34,934 bases of DNA from a virus (IMGVR_UViG_3300047317_000797:1-34934); one strand, 5' to 3'. Counted from the stretch's first letter, positions 8,321-16,426 are shown. Program-made: numbers and translations. Notes: generated by a model not told the origin, from the sequence alone.

Positions 8321-8726
8321 GTTCGAGATCCCCGATCTCCCTCGTGATATCACCATACTGTCGGACGAGCGACTGATGCAGATCTTCACCGAGTACGTGG
8401 CCTGGCAGAACTACGCCGCCACCGAGCTCGCCACCGCTGAGGTGGTGGAGGAACGTGCCGAGGTGCGGCTCAAGTTCCTTGAGGCCGAGGGCCTGGTCAA
8501 GAGTTGGGCTCCGAAGGACACGGTGACCCAGATCAAAGCCCGGTTAGCCGGCGAGCCGGCCATCGACGCTGCGGCGCAAGAGCGCCTCAACGCCTACGCT
8601 GCCCGCAAGATGACCCAGGTGATCCGGGACAACTGTGAGCGCTGTGCGGCGCTGGTGTCGCGGGAGTTGACACGACGGACGGCAAACACCCCTTTGGACC
8701 GTCGCCAGATGCGCTGGGCACCGTGA
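8226..8726 (+). CDS. helical protein of unknown function overlapping the Cas4-like gene
   Basis: The 166-residue product starts at ATG 8226, inside the last 95 bp of the Cas4-like gene in another frame. The first 35 residues are basic and Pro/Ser-rich; the middle is a long helix rich in Ala and Glu, likely a coiled coil (about 60-95); a Cys pair (CERC) lies near the C-terminus. The out-of-frame overlap is unusually long compared with the 4- to 14-bp overlaps elsewhere, so the two C- and N-terminal tails are probably disordered. Role unknown; position suggests recombination or repair. Confidence 0.7.
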   Translation: METPPKKKYIRQRSSSNAPTPPSGGGPFARPEFEIPDLPRDITILSDERLMQIFTEYVAWQNYAATELATAEVVEERAEVRLKFLEAEGLVKSWAPKDTVTQIKARLAGEPAIDAAAQERLNAYAARKMTQVIRDNCERCAALVSRELTRRTANTPLDRRQMRWAP

Positions 8727-8748
8727 GGACGTGAGGAGGTGGGGCGAC

Positions 8749-9336
8749 ATGGGGCAGGAGCAGAACGACGAGCTCGCCCCCAAGGTGCTGGGCATCGACC
8801 CTGGTCAGACCGGCGCGCTGGCCTGGGTGACGCCGACCGGCCGGCTCCACGAGGTGGAGGACATGCCCGTCGTCAACGGCGAGGTCAACGCCCACTTCCT
8901 GGCCCAGTTGATCCTGGCCAGTGGTCGCTTAGAGGCATGCGTGGTGGAGAAGGTCCACTCGATGCCCAAGCAGGGGGTGGCGTCCAGCTTCAAGTTCGGC
9001 ACCTCGTACGGCATCGTCATCGGGGTCGTCGCCGCTCTTGAGATACCACTCTTCTTCGCTCCACCCCAGGAGTGGAAGGGTGTCATGCACCTGATCGGCA
9101 AGGACAAGGAGGCGGCCCGGAAGCTGGCCATCGAGCGCTGGCCCACCCACTCTGACCTGTTCCGGCTCAAGAAACATTCCGACCGGGCCGAGGCCGCGCT
9201 GATCGCGCTGTCCTGGTTGTACACCTCTACCAGGGCCGAACGTCAGATCAAGCTCACCGGACCGAGCTCCCGACCAAACTCCAAGCGCAGACTCATACGC
9301 ATCTATCCGGAGGGGGCGCCGGCTACTGTGTCGTGA
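8749..9336 (+). CDS. RuvC-like Holliday junction resolvase
   Basis: The 195-residue product has an RNase H-fold nuclease signature: Asp17 in GIDPG, Glu67 in VVEKV, and Asp145 in HSDRAEA, in the order and spacing of RuvC. The segment SMPKQGVASSFKFG matches the RuvC helix after the second acidic residue. A strong Shine-Dalgarno site (AGGAGGT at 8733-8739) fixes the start at ATG 8749. A basic C-terminal extension of about 35 residues exceeds the usual RuvC length. It would cut branched recombination intermediates or resolve DNA before packaging. A second, unrelated resolvase candidate lies at 6781. Confidence 0.85.
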   Translation: MGQEQNDELAPKVLGIDPGQTGALAWVTPTGRLHEVEDMPVVNGEVNAHFLAQLILASGRLEACVVEKVHSMPKQGVASSFKFGTSYGIVIGVVAALEIPLFFAPPQEWKGVMHLIGKDKEAARKLAIERWPTHSDLFRLKKHSDRAEAALIALSWLYTSTRAERQIKLTGPSSRPNSKRRLIRIYPEGAPATVS

Positions 9337-9363
9337 ACACCGTGGCACTAAGAGGAGCACCCG

Positions 9364-9648
9364 ATGGTGATGGTCACCGACAATCTGATGAGGGTGTCCG
9401 GCTCCTCACAACCACAAGCTGTTGCCGGCTCGATCCGAGCGTTCATCTTCGAGAGCAACCAGATGCCCGTCATCCGGGCCGTCGGGGCCGGCGCCGTCGC
9501 CCAAGCGTGCAAGGCCATCGCCATCGCCCGGGGCTACGTGGCCACACGGGGCTTCGATCTCGGCGTGGCCATCGGCTTCGAGACGATCCCCGGTGACGAG
9601 GGGCAGGGCGACATCTCCGCCCAGGTCTTCCATCTGTTCATGAGGTAG
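9364..9648 (+). CDS. SpoVS-family protein (Alba-like fold)
   Basis: The 94-residue product aligns by eye along its whole length with stage V sporulation protein S: an opening VSGSSQP segment, then AVAGSIRAF, and the hallmark AVGAGAVAQACKAIAIARGY at about 39-58, ending in a beta-strand. SpoVS belongs to the Alba superfamily of small dimeric nucleic-acid-binding proteins and affects sporulation in Bacillus. GAGGAG 7 nt before ATG 9364 sets the start. It sits at the boundary between recombination and tail genes. Whether it acts on phage DNA, RNA or host development is unknown. Confidence 0.85.
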   Translation: MVMVTDNLMRVSGSSQPQAVAGSIRAFIFESNQMPVIRAVGAGAVAQACKAIAIARGYVATRGFDLGVAIGFETIPGDEGQGDISAQVFHLFMR

Positions 9649-9651
9649 CTC

Positions 9652-10584
9652 GTGGCCCTCTTCCCCGCCGTCTACCGCGGCCAAGCCATCGCCGTCAACG
9701 GGAGCACGATCAAGGCCTACGTGCCCCAGGTGTTCGGTGACACCCCTATCACGGTGCGTGCCTTCCTCGGGGCGATGCCTACGACCCGCACCGACGGCTG
9801 GATCTTCTTCCAGGGTGGCAATCCGAGCTACCCGGTGTGGGCAGGCGGTGACTCCGCGGGCGGGGGCGGTGAGCAAGGTCCGCCCGGTCCGCCTGGTCCG
9901 CCCGGTCCTCCCGGCGCGGCGGTGGCGCAACGCCCCTTCGTCTACGACAACCGCATCACTGCCGTCGACCCTGGCAACGGGAAGCTGCGGACCAACAGCA
10001 ACGACGAGTCCCTGGTCACCCAGATCTACGTCTCGCTGTACGACGCCAACGGTGTCGTGGTACCTGGCGTCGACAACTTGGTGGTGAACGACCAGTTCTA
10101 CCTCTACGAGGCCAACAACTACGGGATGGTATCTCTCTATCTCGTCACCGGCACGCCAGTGGTCACCGCCAACTCATGGGTGACGGTCCCGGTGACGGTC
10201 GATGTCTATGGTGGCTTCTCTCCGAGCAACAACCAGGCCATCGTCGCCTACTACACGGCGCCCAACCAGGGTGGTGGTGGCACGGGCACCGACGAGGTAT
10301 GGATCGGGACGGACGACCCGATCGCTTCCCACCCCACCATCGAGTTGTGGTTCGACACCGACGCCATCCCGGCGACACCAGCCGTGGGCAACGTCGCCTA
10401 CCGCTATGTCCAGGGCAGCCCGTCCGCCACATGGGTGATCGTCCACAACCTCGGGTGGTATCCCAACATCGTCGTTGAGGACAGCGGCGGGTCCACGTGC
10501 GAAGGAGAGACCACCTGGGACAACGCGAACCAAGTCACGTTGACGTTCAGCGCCGCCTTCGCCGGTATCGCCTACCTGTCGTGA
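9652..10584 (+). CDS. tail fibre/tip protein with collagen-like segment
   Basis: The 310-residue product starts at GTG 9652. Residues 1-65 resemble a small beta-barrel attachment domain. A collagen-like run of Gly-Pro-Pro repeats follows at about 75-88, typical of phage fibres that trimerise. Then come a beta-rich domain, the module TDEVWIGTDDPI...IELW (about 213-233) shared with two neighbouring genes, and a C-terminal domain with the WVIVHNLGWYP signature seen in many tail-fibre tips. It is the first of five fibre genes in a row and would be part of the host-recognition apparatus. Confidence 0.8.
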   Translation: MALFPAVYRGQAIAVNGSTIKAYVPQVFGDTPITVRAFLGAMPTTRTDGWIFFQGGNPSYPVWAGGDSAGGGGEQGPPGPPGPPGPPGAAVAQRPFVYDNRITAVDPGNGKLRTNSNDESLVTQIYVSLYDANGVVVPGVDNLVVNDQFYLYEANNYGMVSLYLVTGTPVVTANSWVTVPVTVDVYGGFSPSNNQAIVAYYTAPNQGGGGTGTDEVWIGTDDPIASHPTIELWFDTDAIPATPAVGNVAYRYVQGSPSATWVIVHNLGWYPNIVVEDSGGSTCEGETTWDNANQVTLTFSAAFAGIAYLS

Positions 10585-10593
10585 GGTAACACC

Positions 10594-11727
10594 ATGGCCC
10601 GCAAGTACCTCACCGCTCTCGACCTGACCAAGAACGAGCTACAGAACGCCGCCGTTCAGAGCTTGGCCTCGGCGCCTTCCTCGCCGGTCAAGTTCCAGTT
10701 GTACGGCAACAGTGGTGACAACACCCTCTACTGGTGGAACGGCACGTCATGGGTGTCAGCAGCGGGAGGTGGCACCGGTTTCCCCGGCTACGGCTCGGTG
10801 CCCACCGAGACAGCGTTCGGCCAGGCCAAGAGCGACGGTGCTGCCATCACCGTGGCCCGCAGCGATCACACCCACGGCACGCCGACGCACCTGGCCGCCG
10901 ACCACACCACGATCCCGCTGTCCACGTTCTCGGTGCCCACCACCGACATCAACATGGGCCTGTTCAAGATCACCAACATGGCGATCTGCACGGCCGCCAC
11001 CGACGCCGCCACCAAGCAGTACGTCGACAACATCTCGACGGGGATGTCGTGGAAGAACCCGGCTCGCGTCGGCACCACGGCCAACATCACGCTGTCGGGC
11101 CTCCAGTCGATCGACGGAACCAGCCTCGGGGCGGGGGACCGCTGTCTGGTCAAGAACCAGACCGACGCCACCACCAACGGCATCTACGTCGTCGCCTCCG
11201 GGGCGTGGACCCGGGCCACCGACAACGACTCGGGCACCGAGATGCTGTCGGCGTCGGTGTACATCATGGAGGGCAGCACCCAGGCCGACACCGGGTGGGT
11301 GCAGACCACCAACGCCCCGATCGGGATGGGCACCTCGCCGCTGGTGTGGGTGCAGTTCTCGGGCAGCGGGTCGGTCGGTGCTGGTGCTGGTCTGACGTCG
11401 TCGGGCACCACGCTCAACGTCGTCGCCGGCGACAGCACGCTGACCGTCGCCGCTGACTCGATCGTCGTCAACACCACCACGCTCGACGCCCGCTACGCCG
11501 CCGTCGCCAACGGCATCAAGCGCTTCGCCGCCGCCTGCGCTGCGGCCACCTCGACCGTCGTCAACCACGCCTTCAACACCCGCGACGTGTTGGTCGACGT
11601 GTACCGCACGGTGTCGCCGTGGGACTCGGTGGAGTGTGACGTCGAGCGCACCGACGTCAACAACGTGACCGTCCGCTTCACCACGGCGCCTGCCGCTGGT
11701 GACTACCGGATCGTGGTGCTGGCATGA
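10594..11727 (+). CDS. tail fibre protein
   Basis: The 377-residue product has an N-terminal part of short beta segments (TLYWWNGTSW), a HTHG motif, the fibre repeat-type segment GLFKITNMA followed by ATKQYVDN, and then a domain rich in Gly and Thr (GDRCLVKNQTD, TRATDNDSG) that recurs in actinophage minor tail proteins. GAGGT lies before the ATG. A 24-bp DNA stretch coding for ATKQYVDN is repeated exactly in the next gene. The C-terminal 70 residues look like a beta-sandwich. It is probably a receptor-binding or fibre-shaft subunit. Confidence 0.8.
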   Translation: MARKYLTALDLTKNELQNAAVQSLASAPSSPVKFQLYGNSGDNTLYWWNGTSWVSAAGGGTGFPGYGSVPTETAFGQAKSDGAAITVARSDHTHGTPTHLAADHTTIPLSTFSVPTTDINMGLFKITNMAICTAATDAATKQYVDNISTGMSWKNPARVGTTANITLSGLQSIDGTSLGAGDRCLVKNQTDATTNGIYVVASGAWTRATDNDSGTEMLSASVYIMEGSTQADTGWVQTTNAPIGMGTSPLVWVQFSGSGSVGAGAGLTSSGTTLNVVAGDSTLTVAADSIVVNTTTLDARYAAVANGIKRFAAACAAATSTVVNHAFNTRDVLVDVYRTVSPWDSVECDVERTDVNNVTVRFTTAPAAGDYRIVVLA

Positions 11728-12017
11728 CCAAGCGCATGTACACCACGCTGTCGATCGAGCAGGGCGGGCTCGTGGTGCAGGGCGAGGTCGACATCATCAC
11801 CGACCTGTACCAGGGCCAGGCTGGGAACTGTCAGGTCGGGGTGCTCTACGTGCAGGGCACGGCCACCCTCAGCCGGGACCCGACCACGGCCTTCCAAGCA
11901 GCCACCAAGCAGTACGTCGACAACGCCGTGGTGGCCCCGACGACGCAGGAAGTGGTGATCAGTGCGACCGATCCCATCAGCACGTACCCCAACGCCGAAC
12001 TCTGGTATCAGCCCTAA
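11724..12017 (+). CDS. short tail-fibre-like protein
   Basis: The 97-residue product starts at ATG 11724, overlapping the previous fibre gene by four bases. It looks like a cut-down fibre: a beta-rich N-terminal half, then FQAATKQYVDN identical at DNA level to part of the upstream gene, and a C-terminal copy of the SATDPIS...AELWY module found in the fibre genes at 9652 and 12030. It may be an assembly or connector piece, or the remnant of a module shuffle between its two larger neighbours. Confidence 0.7.
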   Translation: MTKRMYTTLSIEQGGLVVQGEVDIITDLYQGQAGNCQVGVLYVQGTATLSRDPTTAFQAATKQYVDNAVVAPTTQEVVISATDPISTYPNAELWYQP

Positions 12018-12029
12018 GGGGGGTATGGC

Positions 12030-13415
12030 GTGGGAGTCCTGAGAGCACGAGTCAACGGCGCCTGGGTCGACGTCGTCGGCGGCTCGGCTGGTGGCGGCAC
12101 CGACGAGGTCTACGTCGGGACCGACGACCCCATCGGCACCACGCCCTCGATCGAGCTCTGGTATGACAGCGACGACGATCCCGCCGCCACCGACCGGGCC
12201 AACTTCTGGAACTCGTCGTGGGGCCAGGTGGCCCGGTCGACGTGGACGTCAGCGCAAACCGGCATCACCACGGCGGTGGCGCTGACCGGTTCGAGCGTCA
12301 CGGCCTACACCCGGACCGGGCGGCGCTATCGGATCACCGCCGCCATCGCCCCGTACGCCACCGCGACCGGCAACGCTGCGGTCGTCGTCATCCGCCGGGA
12401 TGGCACGAGCATCCAGAGCCGTTCGTGGAGCGGCTTCGCTCTGGCTAACGCCAGTCAGACCCAGCACGTGGTCGCCTTCTACGACGAGACAGCCGATGGC
12501 AACCACACCTTCGACGTGACGATGGGCATGCAGTCGGGCAGCGGGTCGGTGGCTAACTACGCCGACGCCAGCGTCATCAACTACGTGACCGTCGAAGACA
12601 TCGGCCCGGTCACCCCGGCCGCCGTCAACCCACCAGCGGGGCAGCCCACCATCGCCACCGCTGGCAACGCCCTCGGGATCGTGGCGGTCGGTACATTCCT
12701 GGTGGGCAACCCGATCCCGCTGACCGGCAACACCGCCACCGCCGTCACCAACAACCTGCCCGTCACCCTCCTGACCGGACGTCGCTACCGCATCACGTTC
12801 GAGGTCCGAGCCGTGGCCATGCAGAGTGCTGGTGCAGCGGCCGTCGCCTTCTGGTTGAAGGACAGCGGCTCCGACTTCATCGCCAACTACTCCAGCGGCC
12901 CCCTGGCCTACACCCAACCGTCTCCGGGCTACAACTTCCTCTCGTACCACCTGCTGTACAACGGTGACGGCACGACACGAAACCTCGTGGCGTGGATGCA
13001 GGCCAACTCGTCGATCGGCCTGAACGTCTACCCGGACAACGGCTTCTTCTACGTCGAGGACGTCGGCCCCAACCAGTCACCCGCTCTGCCGATCCCCGAC
13101 ACGCCACCGGGGTGGACCCTCGTGTCGACCTTCGCCAATAGCTGGGTGCCCTACGGAGCGGGGATGCAGGCCCCTCGGTATCGCAAGATCGGAGACATCG
13201 TGTATCTCGAAGGTGGCATGAAGGGCGGCACGCTTGCCGCCACCGCCTTCACGCTCCCGGTGGGGTTCCGGCCAGCGTTCGTCCGTCAGTTCGCCCAGAC
13301 CTCCTGGGCCACCACCTGCGGCATCCAGATCGATACCGGCGGCGTCATCACCACGGTCGACGGCGGCGACAACCGCTACGTCGGCACCGAAGCGATCTTC
13401 TCGGTGACTCCCTGA
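12030..13415 (+). CDS. tail fibre protein with two repeated beta-domains
   Basis: The 461-residue product starts at GTG 12030 after a purine-rich AAGGGGGG. Order: N-terminal motif (RARVNGAWVDV), the TDEVYVGTDDPI...IELWYD module, two related beta-sandwich repeats (about 60-195 and 205-350), each with GRRYRIT near its start and VEDIGP or VEDVGP at its end, then a C-terminal domain with YRKIGD and LPVGFRPA. The next gene has the same plan, so the two are paralogues made by duplication. It is likely a host-recognition fibre or spike. Confidence 0.78.
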   Translation: MGVLRARVNGAWVDVVGGSAGGGTDEVYVGTDDPIGTTPSIELWYDSDDDPAATDRANFWNSSWGQVARSTWTSAQTGITTAVALTGSSVTAYTRTGRRYRITAAIAPYATATGNAAVVVIRRDGTSIQSRSWSGFALANASQTQHVVAFYDETADGNHTFDVTMGMQSGSGSVANYADASVINYVTVEDIGPVTPAAVNPPAGQPTIATAGNALGIVAVGTFLVGNPIPLTGNTATAVTNNLPVTLLTGRRYRITFEVRAVAMQSAGAAAVAFWLKDSGSDFIANYSSGPLAYTQPSPGYNFLSYHLLYNGDGTTRNLVAWMQANSSIGLNVYPDNGFFYVEDVGPNQSPALPIPDTPPGWTLVSTFANSWVPYGAGMQAPRYRKIGDIVYLEGGMKGGTLAATAFTLPVGFRPAFVRQFAQTSWATTCGIQIDTGGVITTVDGGDNRYVGTEAIFSVTP

Positions 13416-13416
13416 C

Positions 13417-14736
13417 ATGGGCACGCTCAAGGCACGGGTCAGCGGGGCGTGGGTCCCGGTCCTCGGCTCCGGCTTCGACGCCGCCAACACCGCTCGCTGG
13501 AACTCGGCCTGGGGTGTGGTCGGTACGGCCGTCGTCACGGCCAACCAAGGCGGCATCGTCGGGACCACCGTCGCCGTCACCGGGGCCGTTGTGACCGTCA
13601 CGACCGTGGCCGGGCGTCGCTACATCATCAGCTTCGAGGCGTTGCCCAGTGCCGACGTCGCTGATACGACGGCGCAGTTCAACCTGTTGCGCGACGGGTC
13701 GCAGATCAACTCGGGCGTCGTGACGATGCGGACGGCCAACATCGGCTCCACCAGCTTCCAGAAGTTCGTGGACCCTCCGGCCGCTGGTTCGCACACCTAC
13801 ACCGTCAACGCCGTGCGGGCTGCGGGCACGGGCACGATCACCTTGGGTGCGAACGCCACCATCCCGATGGTCCTGACCGTGGAGGATGCTGGCCCCACCG
13901 TCCCGGCCTCGATCGCTCCGCCCACCGCCGGGCCTCGGGTGGTGGCCGAGGGCAACGCTCTGGGCATCGTGGCGATGGGTTCGCTGAACACCTCGCTCGC
14001 TTCCATCCCGATCAGCACTTCGGCCGACGCCACGAACGCCTTGACGGTCACCACTCAGGTTGGGCGTCGGTACTGCATCCACTTCGCGATGCGGGCCATG
14101 TCGGCCACCGCTGTCGTCTTCGCCCAGGCCCAGTTGTGGATGGACGGTGTCAACCAGTACGCCGCCGTCGGTGATCGCTATCAGATGGTCAACGCCACTG
14201 GATTCCAGCAGTTCGACTGCCGCTGGGAGTTCGACGGTGACGGTGCCCAGCACAGCTACGTCGTCAAGATCGTGGCGGGGGCAGCGGCGGCGGTGGCCAC
14301 GTACACGACGCCCGGTGGGCACTACTACATCGAGGACGTCGGGCCGAACACGTACCCAGCCCTGCCGATTCCGGCCACGCCGCCAGCGTGGACACCGTTG
14401 TCGGGCTACCAGAGCACCTGGGTGGCGTATCCCGGGGCGGGTTTCGGTGTCCCGTCCTACCGCAAGATCGGGGACGAGGTGATGATGCGCGGCCTGGTGC
14501 AGTCGGGTGCAATCACTGCTGGTAACTCAGTCATGGCATCTCTTCCAGCCGGGTTCCAGCCGGCAGTCAACCAGGTGCTCCCGGTGGAGGTCGGGGTCAA
14601 CCCGCCCGGCACTGCCCCAACCACCATGCGTCTGGATGTCTTGTCGGGCAACGGCAACCTTCGTCTCTTCGGAGCGGTGGCCGGTGGCTACGACTACGTC
14701 TCCCTCAACTCCGTCCGCTTCTCCACCACTGCCTAG
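13417..14736 (+). CDS. tail fibre protein, paralogue of the preceding gene
   Basis: The 439-residue product starts at ATG 13417, one base after the previous stop. It repeats the plan of its neighbour: N-terminal KARVSGAWVPV, two beta-domain copies each starting with GRRY and ending with VEDAGP or IEDVGP, the PALPIPATPP hinge, and a C-terminal domain with YRKIGDE and LPAGFQPA. It lacks the TDEV module near the N-terminus. A duplication followed by divergence would let the phage present two receptor-binding variants; that is inference. Confidence 0.78.
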   Translation: MGTLKARVSGAWVPVLGSGFDAANTARWNSAWGVVGTAVVTANQGGIVGTTVAVTGAVVTVTTVAGRRYIISFEALPSADVADTTAQFNLLRDGSQINSGVVTMRTANIGSTSFQKFVDPPAAGSHTYTVNAVRAAGTGTITLGANATIPMVLTVEDAGPTVPASIAPPTAGPRVVAEGNALGIVAMGSLNTSLASIPISTSADATNALTVTTQVGRRYCIHFAMRAMSATAVVFAQAQLWMDGVNQYAAVGDRYQMVNATGFQQFDCRWEFDGDGAQHSYVVKIVAGAAAAVATYTTPGGHYYIEDVGPNTYPALPIPATPPAWTPLSGYQSTWVAYPGAGFGVPSYRKIGDEVMMRGLVQSGAITAGNSVMASLPAGFQPAVNQVLPVEVGVNPPGTAPTTMRLDVLSGNGNLRLFGAVAGGYDYVSLNSVRFSTTA

Positions 14737-14743
14737 GAACACG

Positions 14744-14950
14744 ATGACGGGACCTGAATCAGACACGGGTATCACCATTGCTGATCTCCAGAAGGTGATC
14801 GCCCGTGATCGATTCATCAAGAACACCATGGCCGAGCGCATCGCCGCTCTTCTCTTAGAGAACATGGAGCTCTTGGCCATCGTTCAGGAACTCCAGGGCG
14901 ACGTGAAGGCGCTCACCCAACCCCCCTTAGAGGCACCCCCTTTGGACTAA
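14744..14950 (+). CDS. small coiled-coil protein
   Basis: The 68-residue product starts at ATG 14744, 8 nt after the fibre gene stop. Residues 15-58 form one long predicted helix with heptad-like Leu/Ile spacing (IAALLLENMELLAIVQEL), a probable coiled coil; the C-terminus is Pro-rich. One copy of GGTATCAC lies near its start at 14768-14775. It might trimerise or chaperone fibres given its position, but no family was recognised. Confidence 0.6.
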   Translation: MTGPESDTGITIADLQKVIARDRFIKNTMAERIAALLLENMELLAIVQELQGDVKALTQPPLEAPPLD

Positions 14951-14960
14951 CGTCACGTCC
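14948..14960 (+). promoter_or_regulatory. leaderless-type -10 element (TAACGT)
   Basis: TAACGT at 14948-14953 ends 7 nt before GTG 14961. The first three bases are also the stop codon of the upstream gene. No Shine-Dalgarno site precedes the GTG. Confidence 0.4.
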
Positions 14961-15515
14961 GTGGCGTCGTTCAACAACTGGTACTCGAACAACGCATACC
15001 CAGGTTCCACCGCGCCCTTCCGCGTGGCGGAGACGTTCGGGCCAGCCCCCCGTGGCCACGACTACCTCGACAACCTGCGGATGTACTGGCGGCGGACGCC
15101 CGAGGCGCAGTACCCCGACGGCTACCTGGGCACGATCCCCTCCCGTCGTGGTGACCGGCTCATGGACGGGCTCAAGGCCCGCACCACGAACAAGCCCTAC
15201 ACCAGGGGTGTCCACAAGGGCGAGCGCATCGACCAGGACGACTATTTCTGGCCCGAGGAGTTCAACCTGTGGACCGGCCTGGAGTACGAGGCCGAGGGGA
15301 TCCGCTTCTTCCCGCCCGGGATCCTCAACGAGTTGGAGGACGAGCGCTACCCCACCGACCGCCGGGTCGGACCCCGCGGTGTGCCCATCGGTCAGCGCTA
15401 CGTCAACAACATCCCCAGGACGCCGCCGAGCCGGGCCAAGGTGTTGGCCTCGCAGGCCCCACCGTGGGAGGTGCGGGGTAACCCAGGTATGAGCATCGGC
15501 TACCCAGGGAGGTAA
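14961..15515 (+). CDS. probable virion-associated protein of unknown function
   Basis: The 184-residue product starts at GTG 14961. It is rich in Arg, Tyr, Pro and Trp and has few hydrophobic helices, with segments such as FNNWYSNNAYPG, LRMYWRRTPEAQYP and FWPEEFNLW. Such aromatic, extended proteins are common among minor structural proteins, but no family was recognised. It starts a run of seven small genes between the fibres and the endolysin. Its stop overlaps the Shine-Dalgarno site of the next gene. Confidence 0.65.
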   Translation: MASFNNWYSNNAYPGSTAPFRVAETFGPAPRGHDYLDNLRMYWRRTPEAQYPDGYLGTIPSRRGDRLMDGLKARTTNKPYTRGVHKGERIDQDDYFWPEEFNLWTGLEYEAEGIRFFPPGILNELEDERYPTDRRVGPRGVPIGQRYVNNIPRTPPSRAKVLASQAPPWEVRGNPGMSIGYPGR

Positions 15516-15518
15516 CAC

Positions 15519-15827
15519 ATGACAGAGCGCTCGGGCGCCTCGTATCGCATCAAGCAGACCAACTGGAAGCCCACGCCGGCTGGCACCAGCGTCAGCTACC
15601 CCGGCGGCAACGTCACCGCCTCGGCCACCAGCGGGAGCTACCTGTTGGAGTCGGTCCACTCCCGCTACGCGCCCGGTGCCCACACGGCACGGGTCGAGGG
15701 CGGCGACGACGTGTACGAGGCCGGCCCCTTCCGCACCCAGCACCGCAGCCAGGTCGCCGCCGCCTCGCTGGCCAACCGGGCCGAGGCCGGGACGGCGTCC
15801 AAGTACCACACGAAGACGTACCGCTGA
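15519..15827 (+). CDS. small protein of unknown function
   Basis: The 102-residue product starts at ATG 15519 behind a strong AGGGAGGT five bases upstream. It is rich in Ser, Thr, Gly and Tyr in the first half (SYPGGNVTASATSGSYL) and more helical and Ala-rich in the second. No domain was recognised. Surrounding genes suggest a late or virion-related role. Confidence 0.65.
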   Translation: MTERSGASYRIKQTNWKPTPAGTSVSYPGGNVTASATSGSYLLESVHSRYAPGAHTARVEGGDDVYEAGPFRTQHRSQVAAASLANRAEAGTASKYHTKTYR

Positions 15828-16021
15828 TGCCCGGCGGCAAGGACCTCGGGCCGTCCATCAAGAAGCCCGACGAGTACGAGGCCCTCAAGAAGGAGGGCTA
15901 CTCGAAGTCCAAGGCGGCAGCGATCTCCAACCAGGCGGCGAAGGGCCCGGCGGCCCGCTCCGCGATGGCCAAGAAGGCCGCTCGCTCACGAGAGAAGGGC
16001 ACCAGCCGTGGCAAGAGGTGA
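15827..16021 (+). CDS. small basic protein of the KDLGPSIK...KAAAIS type
   Basis: The 64-residue product starts at ATG 15827 in a TGATG overlap. It opens with GGKDLGPSIKKPDEYEALKK, then a SKSKAAAISNQAA helix and a strongly basic tail (KKAARSREKG). Short proteins with this opening and a K-x-A-A-x-I-S/A helix occur in many actinobacteria and phages and are uncharacterised; the charge suggests nucleic-acid binding. Confidence in the gene is good because of coupling on both sides, with no assigned function. Confidence 0.7.
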   Translation: MPGGKDLGPSIKKPDEYEALKKEGYSKSKAAAISNQAAKGPAARSAMAKKAARSREKGTSRGKR

Positions 16022-16202
16022 GGACACCGCCAACCACCCGCGCCGCAAGGTCGGCCGGGAAGAGATGGGCACCTACAACCAGGAACTCGCAAGTTGGCGA
16101 GCCGCCGACGCCACCGAGCAGACGGCCAAGTCCAGCCCTGGTGACTACGCCGCCTACATGCGCTCGATCGGCATGGGCCACAAGGTCCCGAAGGAGAAGT
16201 GA
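16008..16202 (+). CDS. small protein, paralogue of the next gene at its N-terminus
   Basis: The 64-residue product starts at GTG 16008, overlapping the upstream gene by 14 bases, with GAAGGG 8 nt upstream. The first 18 residues (RGEDTANHPRRKVGR) match the start of the next gene (RGIDTSGHPNRQVGR). The C-terminus differs and is basic. No known family. Confidence 0.6.
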   Translation: MARGEDTANHPRRKVGREEMGTYNQELASWRAADATEQTAKSSPGDYAAYMRSIGMGHKVPKEK

Positions 16203-16426
16203 TGCCCCGAGGTATCGACACCAGCGGCCACCCCAACCGTCAGGTCGGCCGACAACGCTGGGAGGTGCAGCCGGTCAGCCAAACCGGGGTCAGCCCCGAC
16301 CGCGTGAGCTACGCCCTGGTCGGCCACGGTCCCAACCTGCCGGCCGAGCACGGCGCCCAGCGCTTCGGCACCAACGCCGAGGCCCTCGGCTACATGGCCA
16401 AGCACGGCCTAGAGCACCAGCGATGA
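16202..16426 (+). CDS. small protein with the R-G-x-D-T-x2-H-P-x-R-x-V-G-R motif
   Basis: The 74-residue product starts at ATG 16202 in a TGATG overlap, preceded by AAGGAG five bases upstream. It shares its N-terminal motif with the gene before it. The C-terminal half (RFGTNAEALGYMAKHGLEH) looks helical. Function is unknown. An in-frame GTG at 16199 directly before the ATG was not preferred. Confidence 0.6.
   Translation: MPRGIDTSGHPNRQVGRQRWEVQPVSQTGVSPDRVSYALVGHGPNLPAEHGAQRFGTNAEALGYMAKHGLEHQR

Noticed and set aside
9333-9596. Overlapping frame starting at GTG 9333
   Set aside because: It overlaps the SpoVS-like gene in another frame, and its product is Arg/Gly-rich with no domain; the SpoVS frame has a Shine-Dalgarno site and a family match.
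9880-9920. Tandem GGTCCGCC-type repeat as a regulatory repeat
   Set aside because: It is the in-frame coding sequence of Gly-Pro-Pro collagen-like triplets in a fibre gene.
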